Source of the DNA: Nannobrachium achirus
Taxonomy: Eukaryota > Chordata > Actinopteri > Myctophiformes > Myctophidae
Reading direction: 5' to 3'
Assembly (NCBI GenBank): GCA_963921795.1
Contig: OY997641.1
Coordinates: forward strand, 56,226,193 to 56,290,192
DNA length: 64,000 nucleotides
Below, in pieces: positions 11,856 through 26,298 of this stretch. The translations under genes were made by a program, and so were the position numbers. Numbering within the stretch: position 1 is the stretch's first letter; the number at the start of each line of letters is the position of its first letter. A model generated the notes under the pieces. That model did not search any database. It was not told the DNA's origin and worked only from the letters and a program-made list of their open reading frames with translations.

Positions 11856-13495
11856 TCAGTCCATGCAGCAAAAAAATGACCTTATTGTATCATCAGCTAC
11901 ACTGCAGCAATCCGAGCCTTCATGGCGTGAGCGTGAAGGAGGTCTTACATAACATCCTCTCTCACTGACTGAATCAACCTTTTCAAGGAGCGCTCTGACC
12001 TGCTCTCTGTTTCCTGTATCTTTGTTGTTGAACACATGATATTTCCCTCCATATTTGTCTACCATTTTCTTTAGGTTCTCGTCCTCTCTGATGAACTGCT
12101 CTATGCTTGTGTCTTCCAGTCTGTCTCCATACGTGAAGAGAACCATGGTGTAAGCACAGACGTCAGGTGACAGGATTCTCTCCAGTGTCTTCATGGCCTT
12201 GTATTCCTGTTCGGTGAAGCGTCCCAGCTGGACTACATAGAGGAAGAGGTGTGGACCTGGAGCGCTCAGCGACAAGGCTGCTTCCAACTCTGCCTCCTGC
12301 TGTTCTTCTGACAGTTTACTGTTACACAGTCCAGGGGTGTCCACCACTGCTACCTTCCTGTTGAACACATCTCCTTCTGCCTTTTCACTTTTCAGAGTGA
12401 CTGGTGCAAAACCTAAACTACAGTCAAACACTTTCTTTCCCAAGATGGTGTTTCCTGATGAACTCTTCCCCACTTTCTCCTGACCTACCAACACCAGCTG
12501 GTACCGGTAGGTACCTAAACTCACTTCAGTGTAGCTTGACTCTGAAAACAACAAAGGTTAAATGTAAATGAGTATATACTGTATACACACACACATATTT
12601 AATAGGAGGGCAGAATGAGTCACCAGAAAAAAAGATGGGTGTTTTTGAAGAATCTATCATACTTAAAATGGAGTTTGAAGTTAAAATCAATAAAATGGGT
12701 TTGTATAGGAAGGGGTGGGGAGTGTCTGAAAAAATGAATATCAAATATCTAAATATTGAATCAAGCAAATTAAAATATTTCCAGGATGGTCACAAAAGCC
12801 TGAGTAGACGATAAAATGTCCGTTTTTTTTTTAAGTGAAATATCCCTTTAAATTCCCATTCCCATTAGTAAGGACTCAAGGAGCACACGTTTGTGGGATG
12901 AGCAATCGCAGCTGAGTATGCGGGTGGCACCCATGAAACAAGAGCTCAGTTAATCATTTAATCCCATTCATACATGCAGTAGTCTTTATGCATATCTACA
13001 AGCTCCATATGTGTCACAGACAGTGTGACGTGTGCTTGTATATCTGCCATGTTCACTACCATTGAAAATTTGCGAATAATTATTTTTACAATTTTTGACA
13101 ATTTCCACCTATAATAATGACCCAAAAATAGTGACGCCAGGTTGAAAGTCATTAAGAAACATAATTTCCTCACTGAGACTAGTGTTCTTTACACCCAAAC
13201 ACACAGCCAACCGTGTTTCCAGACTTTACTTAATTTACTTGCTTCTGCTGGATCTGTGGAGATCCAGCAGAAGCAAATTCAAACTCTGGGCACGTCACAC
13301 ATGCAGACTGAGTCCTGCTTTGAGCAGGGCTAGTAATAGCCTTAATAAAAATACTGTAAATGTATTTTAAACGCAAAAATAAAATAAAAAGAAAACGCCT
13401 TAAAGAAAGCATGTTAATCTTTAGTATGATGACCTGAGCAGTAGTAGATTACACAAATATACGTACTTACCAGGTTGAGCATGTATGCTGGCCAT
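11856..13495 (-). CDS. GIMAP family GTPase, A-type, short Cys-containing tail
   Basis: Two exons, join(complement 13495-13471, 12541-11856), 236 residues. Exon 1 encodes MASIHAQP (isoleucine replaces the lysine of the paralogues) with a GTAAG donor. Exon 2 has P-loop GQEKVGKS, DTPG, GPHLFLYVVQLGRF, TYGD and FNNKD. The G domain is almost the same as in the 3961-5597 gene, but the C-terminus after YVRPPS is short and ends FFCCMD, without a membrane span. The two cysteines could be acylated (inference). The ATG is chosen by homology: the frame stays open upstream of it, but that part lies in the promoter region of the paralogues. Intron 929 bp. Confidence 0.85.
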
Positions 13496-13597
13496 GATTA
13501 TCTTGATAAGGCAGTTGATAAGGCAGTTGATTAATGATGTCTTGTCAGTGTCGATGCAGAGGAGTTTTGCTTCTACATTATATTCAATAAACTCCTT

Positions 13598-13610
13598 CCA
13601 GTCTCCTCCC
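13598..13610 (-). promoter_or_regulatory. Shared GIMAP upstream box
   Basis: GGGGAGGAGACTGG on the minus strand about 104 bp upstream of the ATG at 13495; the base before it differs from the consensus. It is followed by AAGGAGTTTATTGAATATA, as in the 5597 gene, with the TATA-like part 13 bp after the box. Confidence 0.5.
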
Positions 13611-13701
13611 CGGAATGCATCTGGTGGATATGGAATGCAGCTAATAGTAACCTGACCCGTAGACTCAAGAACTGCTAATAAAGTATTCAATCAATCACTC
13701 A

Positions 13702-14583
13702 ATGAATGCCCGACCCTTACAAGCTGTATACCTCAATGTAAAGGTGACTAATCAACAATGAAAATGTAATCAAATAGAATACCATTTGGTAAAATGCATT
13801 TGGGTCCCCATCCGGAATCAATTGGGGTCAATTTACTATAATCTAAACTTTTAAACTCAAGTCTCCATGACGTGAGTAATCAATATAAAAATAGAAATAC
13901 AAAATATCAAAGACCCCAAAGTGTCCCCTACAGATGTCAAGAACCACTGAGACGCAGCAGGCCGCCCACACAACACTCCATTATAGGTCATATGGTTATT
14001 GGTGTTCTTTTCAGGAGACAGTGTTACTTGAGGACAGGAGGAGATTAAGGTCTACCGGCTAAACTAGTTTTTGTCAGCTTCAATACTTGTGGTGTCCATT
14101 AAGGTTAACAGGAATTCTATGACGATGAGAAACTCTTAAGATCATGCAGGTGTTATGTAAGGAATGGCGATAGAGAACATGTGAGAGTCTAAACAGATCG
14201 TACATGATGAGTGATTAATGAAGGGCATGACAGGCCTGACATGGCAGGTTTGGTAGCAAACAGTTCCTTGTCAACAGATGGCATATGCCATCGTTTTAAT
14301 ATATTTTTTATATTAAAAATATATATTAAAAAATGTATATATTTTTTGCACCATTTTCCTCAGTGGTCACTTACTCATGTAGCCTAGCATTCAAAAACAA
14401 TTGTTTCATTGTCGAACCACACTTGAATTTCCCAAAAAACTTATAATCTTCTGGAATGGAGGGTGGGTCGGCGCAGTGAGACTGTGTTGCGGTAGCGGAC
14501 GTCTCAAACTTAACATGTGGACTTTCAAAGCGCACCGTTGCTCCGATCCACACCACAAACACTGCAGGGGTCTAAGAAACATA
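13702..14583. repeat. Segmental duplication, copy III, left part
   Basis: Matches 6140-6980 and 51182-52040, starting at ATGAATGCCCGACCC. The match stops at GGGGTCTAAGAAACA, where the Helitron-like element at 14584 begins. No gene. Confidence 0.8.
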
Positions 14584-15512
14584 ATTGCGACCAAAGGTTG
14601 CAGTTTACTATGTGAAATGGCACATGCTGACTCTGTCTGTCTGTCTGGATGTGTACACTTTTTACGGTCTATGGGTTTGCCGCTCTGACATCACTGTGAT
14701 GTCAGGGGAACCATACTAACAGAATGGGTTTGCCGCTCTGACATCATTCTCTGACATCACTGCTCTGGCTTCACTGTGAATCCCTTTTATGCCCATGTAT
14801 GGAGTTCCCATATCCCATATCTACAGCCATGTTTTCATTATAGTTCCGGAATTTCTCCTGCAAAATAATTAGCATAATGTACTGGAAGTTTTGTTTTTGA
14901 GGTGTTTTCACATGCCCTCATTGGCAGCAAAAATGCTGATATAGCCTTAAAAGACACGTTTTCATTAGACCATTGTGGCGGCATGAATGTCATACCAGTA
15001 AAGATATCATCAAAGTAAAGACCAGTGTTGCCAGATTTTGCGAGCGAAATAAGCAACCAGGTGTACGAAAATAAGCCCCAAAAAGTGATATTATCTAGGC
15101 CACACAAGCACTGTAAAACTATACGCATCACCACATCAGCTACTTGAAAATTGCCGATCTACAAGCTCACAACAAATAAAAAGCAACCAGCAACTATCAA
15201 TATTTACAAGCAAGCCCAGAGTCTATAATTAGCAGACATGGCAATGGCGCCACACTGGTCGATTAGTCGAGCCGCTTCGGTTCGGTGTCTGTCTCTCTCA
15301 CCCTGAACCCTACTGTACAAATGGGGATCGCTGATGCAAAGTGTTGCACTTGTGGGCTTGTAGATTAGCTGTGTTCTTTCACGTGGCACTGTCAAAAACG
15401 ATGGATATCAGTAACTAGCCTCGCTCGCTGCTCTTTCTGTCAACTCTTTTAATCATCACACAACGACAAGAAACTAATGATGTACCTCGTTGAGAAGAGA
15501 ACACAACAGCTT

Positions 15513-15573
15513 CTTTCAGAACCTCTCCCTCTGCTATACAGCTCCGAGATAGCGGAGGGAGAGGTTCCGAAAG
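15513..15573. repeat. Imperfect hairpin, about 25-bp stem
   Basis: CTTTCAGAACCTCTCCCTC on the left (15513-15531) pairs with the reverse complement on the right up to GAAAG at 15573. The arms 15513-15537 and 15549-15573 have three mismatches and an 11-base loop. The length would suit a pre-miRNA-like fold, but it lies in transposon-rich DNA and nothing shows transcription. Confidence 0.6.
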
Positions 15574-15779
15574 GAACTACTGTACGTTGAGAAATTTTTG
15601 CACTCGCAGCCAGCCATGGAAACAGTGCGACTCTAATTGAAATTAAGCATGCGACTGAAGTCTAAATGATTAATCCCCTAATGCAAGGTAAAGCTGTATT
15701 TTATTTCTATATCCCATTCCTTTACATTCAAATAATTGTCGATCTCAAATACAATGCTTTAACTGTTATTATTGGCTCC

Positions 15780-15788
15780 GGTGGAGGC

Positions 15789-15856
<68 letters not shown>

Positions 15857-16052
15857 TGTGTGTATTTGTGTGTGTGAATGTGAGTGTGAGTGTGCCTAGC
15901 TGGCCTGAACAACAGCGCCCCTCCCTTAACATGTGTGGTCAGAAAAGGTATAGCAGCCAGGCTACATACACCACAGGCTACATACAGACAGACAGACACA
16001 CACACACGGATACACACACGGCCACGCTATGGAGACGGTGTGACCACCGCTC
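15780..16052. mobile_element. Microsatellite-carrying inverted-repeat element, copy 1
   Basis: (TG)n and (GCGT)n at about 15791-15870 are followed by a unique block (AACAGCGCCCCTCCCTTAAC, then AGAAAAGGTA) and end at GTGACCACCGCTCA. The same order is found at 21900-22326, and reversed at 55631-56018. The left end is degenerate here (CTCCGGTGGAGGCTG). Confidence 0.6.
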
Positions 16053-16312
16053 AAAAAACATCCAAAACAGACAGATCTCCATGTATGGGCATAAAAGGGT
16101 ATGATGTCAGATGTCATAGACGTCATAGGACTTTCACATAACGAATAACTGAGCATATTTGGGCTCTCACAGCATATCTCCATATACAGTACATGGATCT
16201 CCACATATGGGTAGCAGGGGTCTCCATTATAGCCAGGTAACTGGTCCGATATACATCACTGGCTAGATGGCCAAGACAAGGGCGACCCTGCCCTTCTTGA
16301 GGTGTCTTACTA

Positions 16313-18698
<2,386 letters not shown>

Positions 18699-20014
18699 TC
18701 ACCACATGCGGCGAACCCAATTGATTATTATCTCAGGAATGCGACAAAAACTCCATGAATTCGAGGCTTCATGGGGTGAGGGTGAAGTTGCGGAAATGTG
18801 CTCTTTATCAATACTTTCACTAAGATCCACCCATTCATCATCTCTTTGGTAAAGTTTTCCTCTCTCAGTCAGCTGCAATTCAACTATTTCAAGGAGCTCT
18901 CTGACCTGCTCTCTGTTTCCTGTATCTTTGTTGTTGAACACATGATATTTCCCTCCATATTTGTCTACCATTTTCTTTAGGTTCTCGTCCTCTCTGATGA
19001 ACTGCTCTATGCTTGTGTCTTCCAGTCTGTCTCCATAAGTGAAGAGAACCATGGTGTAAGCACAGACGTCAGGTGACAGGATTCTCTCCAGTGTCTTCAT
19101 GGCCTTGTATTCCTGTTCGGTGAAGCGTCCCAGCTGGACTACATAGAGGAAGACGTGTGGACCTGGAGCGCTCAGCGACAAGGCTGCTTCCAGCTCTGCT
19201 TCCTGCTGTTCTTCTGACAGTTTACTGTTACACAGTCCAGGGGTGTCCACCACTGTTACCCTCCTGTTGAACACATCTCCTTCTGCCTTTTCACTTTTCA
19301 GAGTGACTGGTGCAAAACCTAAACTACAGTCAAACACTTTCCTTCCCAAGATGGTGTTTGCTGATGAACTCTTCCCCACTTTCTCCTGACCAACCAATAC
19401 CAGTCTCACTTCAGACCCTGAAAACAACAGATGTTGAACATTGAAATTAGACTAAATCAGGAGTTCTCAAACAGTGTTTGCTATAATATGACCCCATCTG
19501 TCGGGTCTTGGAATATCTTGGTTCTTGGAAAAGTCTTGGAATATCTGTCCTCGCTTATGTTTTTCAAAGTAAAAAATATTATACATTAGTAATTAGAAAT
19601 CTATATATATATATGTTTTAGGTCCACCCGGATCTCTGGCAACTCATTTAATAGATAGACACATGGGGATATATCAAATTCTGTCTCCATTACGGATTTT
19701 GTAAAGAAGTGAATCGAATAGCAGACAGGTTTTCGTTTTTCACTGTGCCAAAACATGTGTAGATTGTTTTTTACTAATATCATGATATCGCCCAGCCTTA
19801 AATCCTATGCAGTACAAGTAATGTACGGACTCCAGTCTGCTCAGAGAGTGGGCGGGTCTATGGGCTGGAGCCAGGCAACAAGTAATTAAAAACACATACT
19901 CTGTACCATGTGTACGGACAAAACAAACAAAAGACGACATGTTCATCTTTACCGTATATGTTGAGCAGCAGTAGATTAAATATAATTACCAAATTGAGCA
20001 TGTTGCCTGGCCAT
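18699..20014 (-). CDS. GIMAP family GTPase, A-type, divergent tail
   Basis: Two exons, join(complement 20014-19990, 19417-18699), 247 residues. Exon 1 reads MARQHAQF and ends at a GTAATT donor; exon 2 follows a TTGTTTTCAG acceptor. G1 is GQEKVGKS, followed by SSAN where the other genes have SSGN. DTPG, GPHVFLYVVQLGRF, TYGD and FNNKD are intact. After the G domain the tail is unlike the other A-type genes: an acidic stretch, then a short aromatic end (INWVRRMW). There is no membrane span. The promoter and intron closely match those of the 57512-61815 gene, so these two are the nearest pair by flanks although their tails differ. Confidence 0.85.
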
Positions 20015-20108
20015 GGTTATTTTCATAAGGTGGTTGATTAATGAAGTCTTGTTGTCAGTGCTGATTGAAGAGTCTGTCTGTTGAAGAGTTTCTGCTTCCA
20101 AGGATCCT

Positions 20109-20123
20109 CCAGTCCCCTCCCCT
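20109..20123 (-). promoter_or_regulatory. Shared GIMAP upstream box
   Basis: AGGGGAGGGGACTGG on the minus strand, 96-109 bp upstream of the ATG at 20014. One base differs from the version upstream of 5597, and it is identical to the box upstream of 61815. Confidence 0.5.
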
Positions 20124-20286
20124 CAAGGCATCTTGTGGATATGTACTGCAGCCAACGGGAACCTGAACCGCCTGACGTTAGAAAGTTTGTGTGTCTGTTA
20201 AAGAGTTGGTTGTTTGTTTTGTTTGTAAAGCGGAGAAAACCTGTTTGTTGAGCAACTATCATCAACTCTGAGGCTCTGTCCTAGAA

Positions 20287-21833
20287 CAGTGGTTCTCAAC
20301 CTGATTTTCAGGGGGTCCCCAGGTGTGCAGGAGTCATCAACTTGTCCGTACACGGACAAATGTGTCCGTGGCAAGACGTGTCTATGTCTGTGGGCTTTTT
20401 TTATTTGTATGTTTTAAAGATATAGCCTATATTTTCTTAATTATAACGTAAAAAGCATACAAATAACGGAGAACCCTCTCATTCACATTAACACATGTAC
20501 TTACCAGTACTTTTAAATACACATGTGATGACATACAGTTTAATGTAGATTGTCTATTTTCACTACTTCTTCAACATTTGATTTCTAATTTACAGAATTA
20601 ATTAGATTTTCCTCTTATTTCTTCATGAAATTACTGAAGAAAAAAAGGATGGATTTGTGTTTTAATTAAAAAAAGCTTTTTTGGGAATGTTTAGTTTTTT
20701 ATGTTTTGAAATAATAATAATAGGAAACAAAAACATAAAGGGGACTCGTGTCCGCGACCCACAAATGAGTCCTGACCCAGTGTTTGGGAAACATTGCCAT
20801 AATGTCTGGGTGTCTTGGGCTAAAAATTGCCCCAGAAAATGATGGTTTAGTGATGAAAAGTGATGAGTCATCACTTTTCATCAGTTTTGTGGGCGTTTTC
20901 TGGGGCCAATGAATGTTTTTTGTGCAAAACAAATGCTTGCAATGGATTCAGCATCATGACAAACCCCTAGTTAGACCCCTCACATCCTACTTAAAGCAGA
21001 TTTTTTTTCTGGGTATTTTCCTCCTGTATAGAAAGTCGATGGGAGCCCAACTTGATTTGGCCACTGTGGGTATTTGCAGTGAGCAGATTATGGTAGATTT
21101 TTTATCCTGGCTAGTAGACCTAATTTCCTGTCAGAATCAGTTGAAAAACTAAATAACAAAATTTTTTCCAACCTCAGCTTTATTTTTACTGGACTAATAG
21201 TTAGACCCCTCACATCCCACTTAAAGCATATTTTTTGGGAGTAATTTTTTCCCTTATATACTAAAGTGTATAGTAAGTGAATGACACCCAGAATTACCCT
21301 TGCTGTCAAAGATTCTCCTAGGGATGTTGAATTTCAATCTTTGTTAGATATGTTACTAGACACCTTTACGAACACATTGGTGAAGAAAATGTTTGGTAAG
21401 GAATTTATTCACAGCTTTGACAGGTATTCTGATAATATTCCCTGACTAATAGACCAAATTGTCAAATAATATGAGAAATGGCAATTAAACATTGGGAAAA
21501 TAGCCGTTCTACAAGATCACAACGCCTCGCAATGTGATGCGTTTGTGAGCTTGTAGATATGCCATTTTCACAACATTTATCTGTGTGAACTGATAAACTG
21601 AGTCAACCTAAATGCAATCTGGCTGCTAGCCATCATCAAGGAAAAGTTCAGTCGCTCTTTTGCAGCAATGCAGAAGTCTGTAATCGAGAGACTAACCTAA
21701 ATGTAATGCCTCATCTCCTTTAATTCCAAGTGCTTGTCGGGTTGGAGGGTCCCCAGTTGATATATTATGATTATTTTGGGGGGTCCCCAGTTCATTTTGG
21801 AGGGTCACGGCCTAAAAAGGTTGAGAACCACTG
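20287..21833. mobile_element. Long hAT-type non-autonomous element
   Basis: Starts CAGTGGTTCTCAACC and ends GGTTGAGAACCACTG, the same termini as the MITE at 2875-3256, but it is 1.55 kb long. No clear target duplication is seen. The left end is also present upstream of the 61815 exon (62089 onward), so it was there before that duplication. Inside, two blocks with TTAGACCCCTCACATC are repeated (near 20970 and 21202), and a foldback with AGCTTGTAGAT lies near 21505-21560. No transposase. Confidence 0.65.
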
Positions 21834-21899
21834 TAATGGAAAGTTACAAAACAGTCGAGTAAAGGAGGCAGGCAAAAAAAAAATCACACCCGTGTGAAC

Positions 21900-22075
21900 T
21901 GAGCGGTGGTCGTGGAGGCTGTGCAACAGCACTACTGGGTGGGTGCAGCGGGGTTAGTGTGCTTTACAATGCTGTAGTTTCTTCACACACTCTAATTTAT
22001 TTGACCCTAAAACATTCAGTTTGTTAATAATAATAATAATAATACTTGACCACACATGCTGACCCACCCTTCCCC

Positions 22076-22150
<75 letters not shown>

Positions 22151-22326
22151 ATGTGTGTGTGTGTGTGTGTGTGAGAGAACAACAGCGCCCCTCCCTTAAC
22201 ATGTGTGGTCAGAAAAGGTACTGCAGGCTTGAGGCTACATACACGGACGGACGGCCGGACGGCCGGACGGACGCATACACACACGGCCACGTATAGGAGA
22301 CGCCGAGACGGTGTGACCACCGCTCA
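21900..22326. mobile_element. Microsatellite-carrying inverted-repeat element, copy 2
   Basis: Left end TGAGCGGTGGTC (from 21900), right end GACCACCGCTCA (to 22326): a 12-bp terminal inverted repeat. It encloses (TG)n at 22078-22172, the AACAGCGCCCCTCCCTTAAC block, and a short CGGA run at about 22246-22272. Copies lie at 15780-16052 and 55631-56018. The last has an empty-site counterpart in copy I, which shows that the unit moves. Confidence 0.65.
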
Positions 22327-22350
22327 AAAACAGAGGAAGGAATATATCGT

Positions 22351-22435
<85 letters not shown>
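22351..22435. repeat. (CA)n then (TA)n microsatellite
   Basis: CA repeats run from about 22351 to 22413 and TA repeats to about 22435, next to the element ending at 22326. The following stretch to 22780 holds a reversed SINE-like piece (22690-22760, the GTGTCCTTGAGCAAGACAC phrase on the minus strand) and no gene. Confidence 0.95.
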
Positions 22436-22784
22436 GTTTCAATGTCTTCAAACAGCTATTTGACAACCTTTTATTTAAGCAAATAATAAACGATTGGCTC
22501 AAAACCTTACAGACCAGACCAGCATGATAATTCCTAATTTCTGCCTGAGGAAGAGTTATCATCATTTGCCTAAAGAAAAGTTGTATCTGTTTCAAAACAA
22601 TTTGTTTGCATTATACAATGGTCCCCGTCCCATATTGTTTTTGTGGTAGGTTAACCTTGAAATTGTGGATTGATATATTTGTTATTCTTTATTCCAAAGC
22701 GCTTGATTAGGCCGCGGTTCAGTGTCTTGCTCAAGGACACTTAGACATTAAACCTTGCGGTTCTCCATCCGGTATATGTGTGTG

Positions 22785-23200
22785 ATGTGTATGGCTCTGA
22801 AACATGGAAAATCACTCACAAGCAAGATCCAGGTTTTTGTCAACCAATGCCTGCAGCGTTACATCCTCAAGCTATGGTGGCACATCAAAATCAAATGAGG
22901 AGTTATGGAGGATCACAAAACAGGACAATATAGCAAATACCATCAAAAGGAGAACGTGGAACTGGATAGGCCACACCCTTAGAAAGGACACAAACAACAC
23001 CACAAGACAAGCCCTGTACTAGAATCCACAGGGAAAGAGGAAACAGGGTAGTCCAAAAAACACCTGGAGATGTTCCACTCCCCAAGATTGGAGTGAGCTG
23101 GCATAAAAAAGCCCTGGCCCAGAAGAGACTCAAGAGAGTGAGATGGAGAGCTCTGGTGGACGCCCTTTGCCCCTCAAAGAGGATTAAGTCAATTAAGTCA
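22785..23200 (+). pseudogene. LINE ORF2 C-terminal fragment
   Basis: Conceptual reading in shifting frames gives pieces typical of the C-terminus of fish endonuclease/reverse-transcriptase LINEs: a GSETW-like start, a VFVNQCLQ segment, NEELWRITKQ, WNWIGHTLRKD with TRQAL, and an NPQGKR-like basic run. Several stops and at least one frameshift break it. RT and endonuclease parts are absent, so this is a dead 5'-truncated copy. Confidence 0.7.
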
Positions 23201-23390
23201 ATGTAAGTGACAATTCTTTAAAATAAAAATATTATATATAAACTCACTTTAAATCACTATATGCAAAAGGAATGCATCTACAATACACGATGCCTTTAAT
23301 CAAGGAAATAATTCAATTTATGTGTGTGACAGCTGTTCCTCATAGGTCCAGCAGAGGGTAATCACGTTACACCAAGTTCCATGAAAAAAG

Positions 23391-24412
23391 TAATTGACCG
23401 ATCGCTATGCCCCTCCTAAAGCCGTCCTCGTCCAATGCCAAGTTAGCAACAGGTTACTAACGCAGCAGACTTGGCAAGCTGCCATGGCGGCGCGCATCGG
23501 TGTACCGCTAGTCTGGCTGCTAGATAGAGATGGGATTTATGGTTCTTTGAAGTGAACCGGATCTCTGAGATCCGTTCCTTTCAAAGAGCCGTTCAAAAGA
23601 CTGGCTCATTTTAGTTACTGGTTACTTTGTAGATTTTGATTATGATTGTAAATCACTTCCACCCAAATAGGCCTGTACATTTTGGCCATTGGATACATTT
23701 CTGGCATTTGAAAATAGGTGATCTACAAGCTCACAATGTGTCACGTTGCGATGCATTGTGAGCTTGTAGATCAGCTATTTGCAAATGATTTTTCTACATT
23801 TTACTCATTAGAAAACCTGTGAAACAGGACATTCTGCATAATGAGTACGTTCTAATATTGGTACTTTAAGTAGCCTACATTTTGATACCAATACTATTTT
23901 ACTTTTACTCTAGTAGCCTACATTAATAACATTCCAAACTTGATTGCAGTATTGATATGTTTACCTAAGTAAAGAAATGTAGTACTTTTCCCACCACTGT
24001 TCATAGAAAGGAACGGCTCCCTACTGTGAACCGAATCATATCGTTCATTTCAAAGAGCCGTTCAAAAGACTCGATTCGTTCGCGAACGTCCCACCCACTC
24101 GCTTCCGTGTCACAAACACTGAAACAAAAACAGAACGGATTGCACTGACCTACACAAACCAACCCACGGGAATAATTTAGGAGCACTTCATGAGAAAATA
24201 TAACTGGTAACACTTGTGTACTGTATGTTAATCTGACTTTAGTATAGGCTATTGTTTTCTTCCTGGACGTTTGTGGCAGGTTAGTCTGCAGCTGGGTGCT
24301 ATTGCTGCACGCCGCCATGGCAGCTTGCCAAGGCACCCGCCTTAGTAACCTGTCGCTAAACGTGGCATTGGGCAAGCACGGCTTTAGGAGGGGCATAGCG
24401 ATCGGTCAATTA
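23391..24412. mobile_element. Foldback element with about 105-bp inverted arms
   Basis: The left arm starts TAATTGACCGATCGC and the right arm ends with its complement GCGATCGGTCAATTA. The arms span 23391-23495 and 24307-24412 and share the GCAAGCTGCCATGGCGGCG segment. Nested inside is a second inverted pair built on TTCAAAGAGCCGTTCAAAAG (about 23532-23620 and 24000-24110), as well as a palindrome at 23711-23775. No protein. Long arms suggest a Mutator- or foldback-type element. Confidence 0.7.
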
Positions 24413-24647
24413 GATTCATAACATCAGTAGTATAGTGTACACTGAGTATGAAAGTCAAATGTTACTAAACATTAACAATATTAACATGACTGAACAAATT
24501 GGCCAATTGAAAGTACACACATACTATTATGTTTATTCTCATATCCACTGTTGATAGAGTTTATTATCCAGATGCCCATTGTTGAAGGCCGACCAACACA
24601 GTACAACATACATAGGCCTAGGCCTATCCTATCACATTCTTTGACAA

Positions 24648-24900
24648 TATATTGTCGATGTCGGGTGGAAACCTTGTACGTCCAAAACCTTCCTTTTTTG
24701 TTATTTTTATTTTTTCTTTTTTAAAGTAGAGAAAATGGCAGATCTACAAGTGCTTGTAAATCTGCTATTTCACTACTTTTGTGCGACACTTTGTATGATG
24801 AAGTAGGGCTTCATTTACAAAAAGAAAAACCTAAGTAAAAATTACAGTACACAATTTGAAACTTGGAGATACAAGGTTTCTGCCAGACAGTGACAATATA
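24648..24900. mobile_element. Near-palindromic MITE, copy 1
   Basis: The outer arms start TATATTGTC and end GACAATATA. They contain GGAAACCTTGTA on the left and its counterpart TACAAGGTTTC on the right. The centre is a small hairpin of CAGATCTACAAG and CTTGTAAATCTG. A sister copy lies at 29093-29362 and a partial one at 25510-25730. The remaining DNA to 26298 is gene-free; 25200-25345 matches 48455-48565, and 25780-26298 matches the 3' flank of the gene at 1923-2740. Confidence 0.65.
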
Positions 24901-26298
24901 GGCTACATATTTGTATTTACTGGTGATAGATTGTTCACTCATACTCATATATTTGTTGATAGAATGAATATACCTACTGTATGTTAATTTAGGTTGTATG
25001 TGCAGATGTCCAGTGTTATCTTATTCTTATCTCTCTACTCTTACCTGTATCTCTCCTATTATGCTTCATTCTGCTGTTGCTTATACAGTATGACACCTGC
25101 ATTTCCCCATGGCGATCAACAAAGGCTATCTTACTAAGAAATGTTCTTTCATTCAGATACTGCCGTTGTATAAACATTAAGCAGGTGTTTAATATGTTTT
25201 ACCATACTTACAGACCAAGATGAGGTGTGGCACAGGCACAGCATATAATTAAGGAATGTTAGTATTGCAAAGCTATCGGCACTCGGCAGTGTTGGATGTT
25301 CATTATGTTGTGCACTTTGCACAAATCTCACTCTTTATTCAGGGATGTAGTGGAGGAGGAGTGCAAGGTCTCCCTCCCTTCTGATAATTGGATTTTGGCT
25401 TTGGTCAATTAATTTAATATTATAAAATTGACTCCCTGATTTTTGGTTATTTGCAGTAATACAGTAAACTGTTCCACACCACACCTGTATAAATAAAGGT
25501 CAAATAAAAACACTGTCACTGTCAGGCAGAAATCTTGTATCTCCAAATTCCATCGTTCTATTTATGTATTTTATTTTTCATAAATGAATGTGTCACTCAA
25601 CAGTGTCGCACAAAAGTGGCAAATATAGCAGATCTGCAAGCTCACAATGTGTTGCCAGACACCACAATGTGTACTTGTAGAGCTGCTATTTTGAACAGAC
25701 TAAAATAGGGATGTAAGTTTGAAAGTGGACTTTCATAATGTGTTAAAAAGTATTAGGAGCTTGTGACTAAATAATACCTATTGTATCCATTATTGGAACA
25801 CAGGCTCTGTTTTTCCAAATCCTGAATAGTAATGGTTAACTAATATTTCCGCCTGTCAGCAACTAGTCGGAATACTGAACATATTTATTACATGGTATTT
25901 TGTCATGAAACACCATAGTCCTTAAACAGCTGCACAGTCACATTGTCTTTATTGATTGATTAAAATGATTTATTAATCATCAATATACAAGTGGCCCATC
26001 TAGCCAGAGATGCTGATACAGAAATAATCAAAAGGATCAAACCACAAAAGGATATTTCCATTGTGGTCCTAAATTAATAGAGGGATTGCAAGATTATACA
26101 AAATAAGACAGTTTATTATGAATATATTATTTGTACTCAGATGACCAAATACACAAAGTCAATCGTAGCCGTAAATATTTAGACAAAATCTATAAAAAAC
26201 AAGAAATATATATCAATCACTATAGCATACATTTTCTGTCTTTATCTCTGTGTTGGTGTAATCAGCTTAAACTACTGACCAATAGACAGACTGGACAA

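Larger units (their letters stand above)
14584..16312 (+). mobile_element. Helitron-like non-autonomous element, copy 1
   Basis: The left end carries the small palindrome TTGCGACCAAAGGTTGCA. The right end is GGTGTCTTACTAG followed by host T, where the segmental duplicate resumes (TGTATTATCTAGTC). Two other insertions (52604-53736 reversed and 58199-59224) have the same left palindrome and the same CTAG|T end, without target duplications. A CTRR end next to a host T is a Helitron hallmark, but the usual 5' TC is not seen, so the class is tentative. Compared with copies I and II, about 2.1 kb of host sequence is missing here. A (TG)n-bearing repeat is nested at 15780-16052. Confidence 0.5.

Noticed and set aside
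12526-12768. 80-codon frame upstream of the A-type GIMAP exon
   Set aside because: It lies in the intron across the splice acceptor, and the frame is not conserved in the other A-type genes.
22081-22296. Cys-Val repeat proteins (also at 15772, 28075, 48526 and 55752)
   Set aside because: These are translations of (TG)n or (CA)n microsatellites in all frames and have no coding meaning.
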